From Akebia trifoliata (taxonomy: Eukaryota; Streptophyta; Magnoliopsida; Ranunculales; Lardizabalaceae): a stretch of 64,000 nucleotides of DNA. The position numbers and the translations under genes were made by a program. A model generated the notes under the pieces. That model was not told the DNA's origin and did no database searches. It saw only the letters and a list, made by a program, of their open reading frames with translations. Shown here in pieces: positions 1-10,540 of the stretch. Within the stretch, counting starts at the first letter, position 1, and each line of letters starts with the position of its first letter. The DNA is taken from positions 6,231,221 through 6,295,220 of the forward strand of contig CM030711.1 of the NCBI GenBank assembly GCA_017979445.1, in the 5' to 3' direction.

Positions 1-737
1 CCTAATTATGATGGATTGGTTTGTTTTATCTGCAGAATCCACAAAATAGGGAAAGAAAAAAAGCATAAAAACTTCAGAAACAAGTCAAGTACTCCTTAAT
101 AAACAATAGGTAATCCACCAAAGAATCAAATTATCTCCAAATATGTATGGTTATGTTCACCTCTCATTATCTCACTGAAGGCAGTGTCTACTATAGCGAA
201 AACGTGAGGATGGTCTGTAACTTTCTGTCTATAAGCTATGAGGAACTCGTTTCCGTAAATTGGGACATCTTTAAAGGGATTGATTGCAACCAGAACAGGC
301 CCAGCTTTAAGTCTATAGAAATATAAACAAGAATCAGTAATAGGAGTAAGGTAGTGGAAAAGAATTTTGATTGTAGATCAGACTTACATAAATCCTATCA
401 TGACAATATTTGTATTGAAGTTGTGAAGAACGGATGGCTCATTCAAGTAACTTAGCTGTATAAGATCATCAACGCCTTCAAGTATACATGGGTTTCCGGG
501 CAAGAGATTCCTTGTAGGCACTGATACAACCTGAAGAAATAACATAACACAAGTGAATTTAATCTCCACTAGCTTAAGTTCTTGAGATTGGATAAGTGTA
601 ACTCAGACAATATAAAAAGAAAAAAGTAAACCCACACTGCCATCTAAAAACAAAACTAGAGCGTCCTCCTCAGAAGTTGGTTGAATCTTTCCAAACTCCC
701 ACTGACCATTTGAGAGTTGACACCAAACCCGAAGTTC
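1..737 (-). pseudogene. Class VIII myosin, 5' motor-domain exons (partial, probably damaged)
   Basis: Four exons read right to left: 737-636, 530-388, 312-161 and 29-1, with GT/AG introns of 105, 75 and 131 bp. The gene continues past position 1. Exon 1 holds the myosin N-terminal SH3-like segment (RVWCQLSNGQWEFGKIQ). Exon 2 has NPCILEGVDDLIQLSYLNEP. Exon 3 has KAGPVLVAINPFKDVPIYGN and PHVFAIVDTAF. Exon 4 starts NQSIII, just before the ATP P-loop. Plant class VIII myosins are actin motors at plasmodesmata and the cell cortex. About 13 residues spanning the exon 2/3 junction read as a shifted frame between two compensating one-base indels (see findings). The residue after NQSIII is Arg where myosins usually have Ser. 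Family assignment is secure. Whether it is a working gene or a pseudogene is not. Confidence 0.75.
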
Positions 738-1859
738 CTGAAATAGAGCACTCTTGAGTTTATGTATGCATACCAAATGGGCCACCTTAAGGATTCTTCC
801 AAGCAAAAGTATAATCTGCCCAAGCAAGTGACCAGCATGGTGTCCAAACTCGTTTGAGACTGAGTTTTATTACTATACCTAATATGAAAGTACTATTCTT
901 TGTTGCCTATAATTAATATGCCATCTTTAACACTCCACTTAGATCATACAATTGAAATTTAAAAACTGAAGGGATGGAAAAGCTTCTTTTTGCCTTTTTT
1001 ACTCACTTTTTTATAAGAATAAATGAGAAAAAACAGATAGAGATGAACAGCATATGCTGCACATCAATGGAAATAAGTAGGACTTTTCTAGCCTCAACCC
1101 ACTGTTTAAGTTTGATTTTAGTACCATACAAACTAGTTTTAAAACTCAGAAATTCAACTCAGTAAGTTGAAAACTCAGAATTGGTACAGACAAGTCCAAC
1201 AAAATAGTTGTAAACTACGGTATATAAGGCTGGACAACTAGACACTCAAGATAACAATTCACTCACAGACCCAGAAGAGTACAAAATATCATATGTGCAC
1301 CATCTGGGAAACAATACGATCTCGAAATTTAGAACTACCATATTTTTCCTTCTTGAAGGTCTTCCATGATAAACAGGACTCCACTCTTGAAAACAGATCT
1401 TTGATCATCATCATTACCATTACATCTTTATTCTAGCCAAAACGGAAATAGAAGTTAGACAAGAAGGTTTGTAAAACGTTGTAATTACAGAATTTAGCAT
1501 TTTACAGCATGTTATGGCATACCAAGCGGGCGACCTAGAGGGGATTGATTTGTGTCATTACAACAGATAAAATAGCTCCTTTTTTTCCATTAAAGAGTTA
1601 CACTTGCGGCAAATAATAAAAGGCAATCACGATAATTTTTTATTTTTTATTTAAATTAAAATGAAAGGATAGAAGATCAACTACTATACCTTACTGGAAA
1701 TAAGAAAAATATACCCACCTCTGCATCTAATAACGTAGAGTAGACGTAATTCTATAAGTAGGAGTACATTTAATCAAATATCATGTGGAAAAGGAACCAA
1801 TTACTATTACCTCTTGATGTGCATCTGTTAGTCGCAAGCTTTCATTGGATCTTGTAGTC
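738..1859. other. No gene recognised
   Basis: AT-rich sequence upstream of the recognised myosin exons. It may include earlier myosin exons or the 5' UTR, but I could not identify one. Short open frames at 656-847 and 974-1165 have no family features. Confidence 0.4.
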
Positions 1860-2532
1860 AATGCTAATCTCGGGGATGTAGGATATGATGCTCCAGGTCA
1901 TTTCCTACCTCCTTTCCGCAACGCTCTCCCAAAATAGAGTACCAACTAATTGACAATCTTTGAAGCTAGGTGAGATGTTGCAGCTCCTTAGGCATGCCCA
2001 ACAAGGAATTAGATGAATAGATTGACAAACTTTAGAGTACTGTAAGATGTGTCAAGCCTTCCGGGAATGATGAATGCGGTGATCCAGCAATAATCAGAGA
2101 ATTGAGATGGTTGCTGTTGTTAACTTGGTTGGTGGGCAATGACCTTGAAAGAAGACCTACATCCCCTCCTAAACACAACTCTTCAAGGAGTGGAGGAAGG
2201 CATGGTGTCCAAGTCAATTTTGGGCAATAACCAATCTCTAAATTCCTTAGTGTCGCAGGGAATATCTGTAAATACCTTGGATGGAAATCTATTTCAAGGA
2301 CTTGGTTTCCCCATAAACTATGAACAACTGATATAGTATAGAAGATTAAAACTAGAGTAAATTTATATAGCATTAAACAGAGTTTCAAAGTATTTAAATT
2401 TACTAGAAAAGGAGCATAATGTACCATCTTCGGAAAATAGTTGGCATTGTCATCGTAATTAGACTTGATAAATGGTGGCAAAAGCGGCGATAGAACCATA
2501 AGATCTAAATCTCTATTTTCTTCCAATCTCAT
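1860..2532 (-). pseudogene. NLR disease-resistance gene, LRR C-terminal fragment
   Basis: The minus strand reads as the last leucine-rich repeats of a plant NLR. Visible segments are FPATLRNLEIGYCPKLT, LPPLLEELCLGGDVGLLSRS, LIIAGSPHSSFPEGLTHLTV, then MPKELQHLT and the usual terminal ILGERCGKEVGND. The last part is interrupted by in-frame stops, one just after LTHLTVL and one after KELQHLT. No NB-ARC domain lies upstream (2533-2713 is non-coding), so this is a detached, decayed C-terminus. NLRs are intracellular immune receptors. Segment order and spacing fit the family, but exact edges and any intron around 2336-2400 are uncertain. Confidence 0.75.
2281..2372 (-). repeat. LRR-fragment repeat, second copy at 7046-7136
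   Basis: About 90 bp, from 'atggaaatctatttcaagg' to 'gtaaatttatatag', recurs almost unchanged at 7046-7136 inside the CACTA-type element. It covers part of the NLR LRR remnant and its flank. It could be a repeated element that predates both places, or a piece picked up by the transposon. Confidence 0.7.
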
Positions 2533-2713
2533 GTCGTAATTATTTCATGTGTCCAATGAGCAGTTGACACAAGAGCAGACACCCCTTTTAAACTAATTGG
2601 TACTAGCGACGTGGATGAACAAAATCATAATTAACAAAAATATAAACAGGACAAATGAAATCAACCAACTTATTCCACATCAGAACCCAAAATAAGACAC
2701 ACATAAGAATTCT

Positions 2714-3199
2714 CTAGTAAGGACTTTGTCCTTGAAAGTTCCCTGGAGGATCATAGCTGCATATGACAAAGGTACCCCCAGTGTTGCATGTAACCTTAGC
2801 ACACCCGAGACATACTGAGTCGCCCCACACCACCTGAGTGTAGTGCAGGCAATCTCCTCCGTTACACGTGTTCGAGTTGTGGTCGTAGTATTGTTTCTCC
2901 CCTACCCACATATTCACAGAATCTGTGCCGGAGAGGTCACCACTACCCCAGGCAAGATTCTCACCATAGGGTCCCTTGGAGTGATCTAAATTGCAATCTA
3001 CCACCCTCTAGTTAGCATAGTCTTGAGCATAAGATTCGACCTTGGTGTCCCATGTCATTGGACCAACCCCAACTTTGGAATGAGCCGTGTTGTGGGTATT
3101 AATGTATTCTTGTGGGGAGTTTTGTCCTCGGGAGACTTGCATTAGAGCTAAGCCCATCAGACACACTAGTAGTGCTAATTCAAGCCTACAATACCCTAT
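2714..3199 (-). pseudogene. PR1: Pathogenesis-related protein 1 (CAP superfamily), pseudogene
   Basis: PR-1 proteins are secreted, defence-induced CAP-domain proteins of about 160 residues. Here 162 codons align end to end: signal peptide (ELALLVCLMGLALMQVSRGQ), [43 protein letters not shown] and [20 protein letters not shown], ending in PY before the stop. Two disabling changes are visible. The initiator codon position (3197-3199) reads ATA instead of ATG. Codon 64 (3008-3010) is TAG where the family has CAG (Gln, as in YANQR). One residue is also missing near NGGDCLHY. No intron, as is usual for PR-1. The open part from 2714 to about 3004 would lack a signal peptide, so it is unlikely to make a working protein. 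Confidence 0.9.
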
Positions 3200-3267
3200 C
3201 TTTCCCTCTATACTTTACTAGTTAATTTTTGGTCTCCTTGATGAAAAATGAGACATATGGGGTGAGG

Positions 3268-3275
3268 TATTTATA
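3268..3275 (-). promoter_or_regulatory. TATA box of the PR-1 pseudogene
   Basis: TATAAATA on the minus strand in CACTATAAATACC, about 70 bp upstream of the former start codon. This is a normal plant core-promoter position, so the promoter outlived the reading frame. Confidence 0.55.
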
Positions 3276-3299
3276 GTGAAAATAGTGGAGAAAATGGAG

Positions 3300-5780
3300 A
3301 GAAAGCAAGACATTGGAGCAAAAATAAAGAGATGGAGTCAACATATGGCTCAAATCTCATCAGACACACACTAATATTTTAAGTTTTATAAGTTAATTTG
3401 GAGGAAAAAGGAAAAAAGATTAAAAGGAGATTGGAAAATGAAACTTTTATAAGGTATCTTTGCATGACTAAAGTCACCACCTTACATTCTTTATCTATGG
3501 TGAGATTATCTATAAAGTTAGCTCTTTATAGATAAAAAGACCACTCAATTTGAACCATGACAACCATCTCCTTACATTTGAGGTGCGGGACCGACAAAGA
3601 AATTTCTAGCACATATACGTAAGTGTGTGTTTGTGATGAACCAAAAGTAATCCGTATTTGGAATTTATATTTATATGTCTTCATCATGGAGATCATCAAC
3701 AATAAAACTCAGCTAAATCTAAAAATTCTATCCTATAAAAAATAGTTTACAAGTTATGAAGTTCGGACTGTCCCTTTAAATGTTATTTGAGACCACTTTT
3801 CAGGCAATTTGTGATTTTTGATGAACTTTGAAACTCAACAAAGAAAGTAGGCCTGTCAAGAACTCAACATTATTCATCAAATAAAAATTAGCTGATTACG
3901 TTAGTAAAGGTATGCAATGAGGTGATCCCTTATGGCCTATAGTCACCTTCGTCGTCAATTGAAGGAACTGATCTCTTTACCGCCCATGTTTGTTTTGGGG
4001 TCTTTACGTTACCCTAGCAACATTGATGGTCTTTTATTGAAGAAATACCAAACATATACAATTAGGATCACATTGACATACTACAATGCATAAAGCTAAA
4101 ATGGAACTGATCTTTTAACGAATTCGAGTTTGTTTATAAGGATATCCGTGTTGGCATTCAATTGGAATTCATGACCTCATAGAAAGTGATGGTAACAATT
4201 ATAATCAACATTGAACGAAGTTGAAAAAAAAATAGCCAAGATAAATAACAGTATGATGCACCAAACAGAAAGTGATGGTAACAACCATAATTTATGAACA
4301 TGTTCAGCCCAAGGATTATTTGGAGCTTATGCAAAGCATCTATGGGCTATCCCTATATTTGTAATACTTGTACAAAAACAGTATGATTCACCAAACAGCT
4401 TCATCATATAATTCAACAATGAGATGAAATAAGAAATTTATTTTCATTTTTGATATGCAAGCATAGCCATTAAAAGGTCTATTGAACAGATCTTGTTTGT
4501 CCATTCAATTCAACCTAGAATCATGTTTTTAGTTAAATTCAAGTGTCTCCAAAAAGTTTGCATATCAGCAACTCTCCAACAAAAAACTACTGATTTAAAA
4601 GTTAGCTCCTTCTTCATTTTGGCTAGGGCAAGCAAGAATCTGGATATTGAAACATTTATTTTTTTAATTTTGAGAAGTAACAAAATTTCTTTAAAGCTAA
4701 CTGATAATAAAGAAAAAAAGAAGAGAAATAAGTGCAAATAAAAGAAACAACCATGGCCTAAATACATAAAAACATAAAAAGAAAAATGCTCTTGAATTTT
4801 ACCACGTGGATGTTTGTTTTTAGTTCTTTTGCAGCGTCTCTAGTTTCAAGTAGTAACCGATCAGTTGCATTCATAATTTGCCTTATTCCAAACCATATTT
4901 TGATGCGTCCATGTGCCGTATCATGATGCTTGTCGTAAAGTTTCTTTTGCGACTGTGCCCTTATCTTTGGTTTTCTCTACAGTCCTTTTTCAACTGTAAC
5001 ACGTAACAATCTCAGAACTCTCATTATCAACAACTACAACAAACAAAACAAAATCCACATACTTCAGAACTCAAAAAAATTTCACTAAGCCTTAAACACA
5101 TAGACAATATCAAAAGCCAGAAATTCTGCATTAACATTCAGATCACCTTATAATCCAAATATGTACAATAATCTACCACTACAACACCTTTTGTGGATCT
5201 CTGATCTAACAAACAACTAATGAGAATATTAGCAACTAATGAAAAATTTATCTATACTTTGAGGGTTTGAAAATCAAACAAAGTTCAACTGATCATCAAA
5301 AATTATTTATATTATTATTACTCAAATAAGAACATAAATACATGAACCCTACGTTTCATAATCCAGATTTCAGCAGTAATTAAACTTCCAGATCTGGAAA
5401 TATCTTGCAGAAAAACCCGAAACAAGTGAAGTAAAATTACATCAATTAGTAGTTTCTTCAAGACAAAATCAAAATTCTAAATCTTTTTGAAACAACCGAT
5501 TGTCTCAATTGCGGATCTCTAGCACAAAAATTAATCCAAACTAGAATTCATGAACCCTAGGATTTGAATTCGAAATCAGAAAGACAAAGCCACTAAATCA
5601 GATCTCTAAAATGAGTAAAAAAACGAATGAAACTGAAATTTTTTTGAAATTACCAGAATTAATAGAAGATTTAGGTATTAGAGGTGTGGAAGGCTGGGAT
5701 CCAATTCTAAGTGTTTTTGAAGGAATTACCGACATATCATTTTAACCCTAGATCTCATCTTCACTCCATCATTTTAGTAT
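3300..5780. other. Non-coding, no gene recognised
   Basis: AT-rich sequence with scattered short open frames on both strands (4493-4741, 4510-4767), none with a recognisable domain. Minus-strand 5350-5760 has the look of UTR and intron sequence leading out of the GA-rich tract at 5782-5950. Confidence 0.4.
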
Positions 5781-5781
5781 T

Positions 5782-5950
5782 GAGAGATCGAGAGATCAAA
5801 TACAAAGAGAGATCGATCGGATATAGAGAGAGATGTGATCGAGAGAGAGTGAGAGTAACTGAAAAAATTGTAGATCAGACTTAAAGAGAGAGTGAAGCAA
5901 AGAGAAAATGTAGATGAGAGAGAGAAAAAGAGGGAAAAAATTTGCCCTGA
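5782..5950. repeat. GA/GATC-rich degenerate simple repeat
   Basis: Repeats of gagagatcgagag and agagag type. Similar GA-rich blocks lie at 8690-8830 and 49720-49990, each within about 500 bp of a CACTA-type right end. They look like 5'-UTR/promoter sequence carried by these elements. Confidence 0.6.
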
Positions 5951-5999
5951 TTTCTCTAAATTTTGTGGGCGCATGGCTGTGAAATTCGAACTTTTAAAA

Positions 6000-6055
6000 T
6001 TCATCGGGCCAAGCCCAGCAATTTTTTTTAAATTTTTTACGATTTTCACGTAGTG
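6000..6055. mobile_element. CACTA-type right terminus (left end not found)
   Basis: Ends ...ttttcacgTAGTG. Its reverse complement starts CACTACGTGAAAATCG, closely resembling the CACTATGTGAAAA start at 6455. No matching left end was found within the window, so this is a lone terminus or an element with a decayed left end. Confidence 0.45.
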
Positions 6056-6454
6056 TGCAAACTAACCTTGGCTAGGAATGGGACGCGGTTCTGGATCCCT
6101 ACTCTAAATCTAAATCTAAGTCATTGCTCTTGACCCATAATTTTAGAACGGGACACTGTTCTTGACCCGTAATTTAATATGGAGTTATAAATTTGGGGTC
6201 TAAGATGGAGTTATGTTAGAAATATGGGTTTGGTGGAGCATTGTAGTGGGTCCATTGGGTTACTACGTAAGCCAGCCATTTCTAACTTGTTACATGTGGG
6301 TCCCATGCATTCGATATACACCCTTTAAAAGCAAAATGTGGAAAATAACTACGAGTCATAAATGAAGTTGATTGATTGCTTGCGTCACAAGGAATCTTGA
6401 AGGGGGGATGATGACAACTCTAGAGTTTTAAAATATCTTAAAAGAGATCTTTGG
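6056..6454. other. Short spacer between CACTA-type termini
   Basis: No coding region, RNA gene or clear repeat seen. Confidence 0.4.
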
Positions 6455-9039
6455 CACTATGTGAAAAAAGCTCGTATTTGACGGTCTTAGCCCGTCAAAT
6501 TTTTCAAAATTTGACGGACCCTCCTGCCAAATATGCCCATCAAATATTCTCTTGTAGAAATTTTTTTGTTTTTGACAGCCTTGGACTATCAAATTATTGG
6601 ATAATGAGCTTCAAAAAATAAAAAAAACAAAAAAAATCCATAGAGTATGATCGTCGAATTTGGAGGTTTAACAAACAATAGCATGACCCTCTAATTCACC
6701 AATCACAATGAACGAAATAATAATAAAAAAATCAGAAAAACAAAAAACAAAAGAAAAATCATAAAACAAGAATATGATGGGCATCCATATTGACTGAAGA
6801 ACAAAGAAGAGAAAATTAAATCAATATTCATCAATTAATATTTTGAAATTGAAATAGACCCAACTTCACATTAAATCGAAGAAAAAAGAAGAGAAAACTA
6901 AATAACAAAATCTGAAAAATCTGAGTAAGAGGAGAAAATAGATTCGGTGGCCCAATTGATTTCCTCTATAATTTGTGTCTTCTGACCTACCAATTACTCA
7001 TCACGGTCACATTTTTGAAGATCAAGTACAATTATATCAATTATCATGGAAATCTATTTCAAGGACTTGGTTTCCCTATAAACTATGAACAACTGATATA
7101 GTATAGAAGATTAAAACTAAAGTAAATTTATATAGACAAACATGAACAAAACACTAAAATTCATGAACCACTATCGTTTTAAATATGGGTCTTGGCATGT
7201 GTTTGATTCATGGGAACAAAAAGCTGTCTGAGACAAACATGAACAAACTAACCCTTAAACAAAACACTAAAATTCCTACCACATATATACAATTTCGTAC
7301 AATTGGACAGATAATATCAAGTAAACCTAATACTGAAGATAACAGTAAGAAATATATTTACAATCTCTTCAAACATTAAATGACTCAAGAGTAGTCTACA
7401 CCTTGATGACAAGAAACTAATTGTTTTAAACAATCTCTGAAGCTACAAAAGCGACAATAATAAATCAATATCGATTTATGAGAAATAATATGACTCCATT
7501 AAGTGTTATTTATTTATTTAATTGTTTTTGCATGGACTGAACGCACTAATCACAACATGTTACCAAAAGATCAGTGGATCTAGGCCCTTAAAAAATCATG
7601 ATAAGTTATTGGTGAATGATGTAAAAAATTCAGAATATCAAATGCATCATCATACTCATATCACCAGCACTATCGTAATCGCTACATGATGCATGTTTGA
7701 GAGTAAAGGAAGTGTATTAGCTATTAGACTCTTAACATTATATCATACTTTATAATGTAACAAAATGACTATACAACATTTTTAATATGATACAAATAAC
7801 TCTTATGCATCTGTCAATAATGATTATTTTTTCTTAAAGACTTCCCAAATGAGAATCAAGCAAAATAGAAAGAAACAACGTAATCTATTCATCAGTGCAA
7901 GTGAAAAACACATAATTACTTGTTTTATCATCCAAACATATAAGAATTTAAGATTGAAAACCAGAGAATCCTCCAAGAGCTGAATGTGATTAGTCCATGA
8001 CGACTAATTCAGAAATATAAATTAAGCAGATTGACTTGTGTGAGATCTATAGATTAATATGATCCGTCCATAGATTAATGTAACTAAGCCGTGAAATAAA
8101 AATCAGGATCGTTAAAAATACAAATATGAACCAATTAAAATAATTTGAAAACAAAAGTGTTAAGTATCCTAACTAAGAAATTATACCTAAAATGAGACAA
8201 TTTCCTAGTGCTTAGTAAGGCGTCTCCTGATGGTTCTGGATTTCTTAAGTCAAAGGTCAAGTGGCAAGTACTTCTTCTTGCTGTAAACTTCGCTCAAAAT
8301 CTTCTTTTTTTGCTTTTGTGAAATTACTAGTAAAATTTGAGTGATCACTAATCTACGAAGAGAATCAACAACAAAAATAATTATAAATCAGAAATTGAGT
8401 TTTTGACCTAGATTACTTATGAGATGGCCCTCACAATTCAATGAGATGCTGCAGACTTGTCTGAACAGATCATGAACCTTGATCCTCTCTGCTCAGATTT
8501 ATAAAAAAAAAAATCAAACTCGAATCCAAGTAAATGGATGATTAACAGAGACATACTTCATGAAAGAACTTCTAAAGAAAAGAAAGATCAGATTGAGATC
8601 CAGTTGTTCTTACCCATTGATGCAGCTCTGTAACCTTAATTCGGTTGTTCAAACTCGAATCCGATATAGATTAAAGGGTTTTGGGTCATGTTCGAGAGAG
8701 ATAAAGATAAGAAAAATATGAGAGTGATAGAGAGAGGAGTTATCAGACAAAACTAGAGATCGAACGAGAGATCGCGATAGAGAATCCTACGTTTAGGAGG
8801 TTAGGGTTTAATCTCATATCGATCGAGAGAGTAAATCGTTCCCCTCTTCTTGGCTCTCGCACAAGAATAAGTTTGGTTTTATTTATTTTTTTCTCTTATA
8901 TTAAAATAAAAAATAAAAAACAAAATAAAAAAATTAAGCCCAATTCGTCGGACTCAAGCCCACGAATTGAACTGTAAAATATTTGACGGCTTCAATACCA
9001 TTAATCTTGCTATCGTATTTGGATTTTTTGAACGTAGTG
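6455..9039. mobile_element. Non-autonomous CACTA-type DNA transposon, about 2.6 kb
   Basis: Starts CACTATGTGAAAAAAGCTC and ends in TAGTG (reverse complement CACTACGTTCAAAAAATCC). Motifs of TTTGACGG / CCGTCAAA type recur near both ends, as expected of the subterminal repeats bound by CACTA transposases. No transposase frame remains. The right part (8690-8830) carries GA-rich 5'-UTR-like sequence, and 7046-7136 repeats the NLR fragment. The 3-bp flanks (tgg and gga) do not match, so one side was probably rearranged. The right end abuts the first unit of the peptide-gene array. Confidence 0.6.
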
Positions 9040-10359
9040 GGAGGTGCATGCATAAAGGTTTTGAACCTTTTTCTTAGGTGAATCCTAATGACAAGACCCT
9101 ACCAATCATTCGATTCCTCTGTCTAGTACTACCCTACCCACATTTCCTTTGAAAGGCGCAAAGAAATGTCTCCACCTACTCTCAACAGTCTTTCTTCAAA
9201 ATTCTACTTAACGGCCTCCCCTCCTATTTGTTTTAACAACTCATTCGTCAATCTCCTTGCGAAGAGCTCCCTAACGATGGTAGAGGAACCGTCCCACCTG
9301 GGAAAAAAAAGGCAACAAACTCATCATTTTTTTTTTTTTTTGGGTGGGGGTGAGGGTGGGGAGCAGCAAATTTGCCTCTTGTTATCGAAGAAAGCAACAC
9401 ATTTGTTTTTTCAATCGTCAAAATCCAAATTAGTCTTAATCAACATGTACTTTTCTATTTGTGCATCTACTTAGTTATGATCATATATACACTTGGGATG
9501 TTTTGTGAGAATGCACACAATGACGAATTTGCTAAATTTAAATAAATAAAGCAACAAATTCGTCAATTTTGAAAACGCACACTAAGATCCAAAGTTATAT
9601 GCTTATTTCTAAAAAATTATGGGTATACCATTCATCATTCATGATTTATTGTCACAAATCACTTAAATGTATCACACAATGACCATTGAAAAATTCAAGT
9701 AAGGTAATTAAAAGAAATCAAAATAAAAGATTTTTTTTATAAATTATATTTTTTTTTCTTGGTGAGTGGACATTTTTACTAAATAGAGTGTTAATGTATC
9801 ACCTACAAATTAGGTAACTTTTAGAAAGAAAACCTTATTTTAGTGTCCACTTTTTTTTTTTTTCCCTATATTAAGATAAGATATGAAATTTTTTCTCAAA
9901 TTTAGAAATTGATTTCTAATGAGTCGCGTAATTGTTTTAGAAAATCACTTCCCTTACTAACTTAGTAATAAGATTTTAACTCTTGCTAAGGGTCCTTGTG
10001 CTCAAATGGATAAGCACATTGAAAAAGAAGGAAAAAAAAAACATTTTTTAAGGAATTTAATTCAAGGTTTTGAATATGGACATATACCCAACTCCACGGA
10101 ATTCTGAAATTTAAAATTAAAATTCAAAGATTAAAACTAATTTTCTTATTTTTTCAAAGTTGATAGAATTTTGTCCTCTAGGATCACCTTGTCGTTTGGA
10201 TCACGTTATTTATTTATTTATTTATTTTTATGACAGATGGTAAGTTTAACAAGCTTTAGTAAGAATTGAAATCTTACTAATTAGTAAGGCTAGTCAGACT
10301 CATAGTTGTATCGAAAACCTCACAACAAACCCAGATATGATCCACTGGTTTTAAACCAA

Positions 10360-10497
10360 TTGGTCAGTTGACCATTGACCGTCAAACATCACCCACACCA
10401 CAAAATAATTTCATAATTTTCTCAAATAGAAATAACTACTTCTTACCAACTAAAATCTCTCTCACTATATCTACTAAACAAGTCCCATATATTTTCC

Positions 10498-10538
<41 letters not shown>
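10360..10538 (+). promoter_or_regulatory. Copy 1 promoter: W-box cluster, altered TATA, GA tract
   Basis: W-box cores TTGACC at 10368-10373 and 10375-10380, followed by GTCAA (inverse core) at 10381-10385. The TATA position reads TATATCTA around 10477, where the other copies have TATATATA. A (GA)n run fills 10500-10537 up to the start codon. Confidence 0.6.
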
Positions 10539-10540
<2 letters not shown>

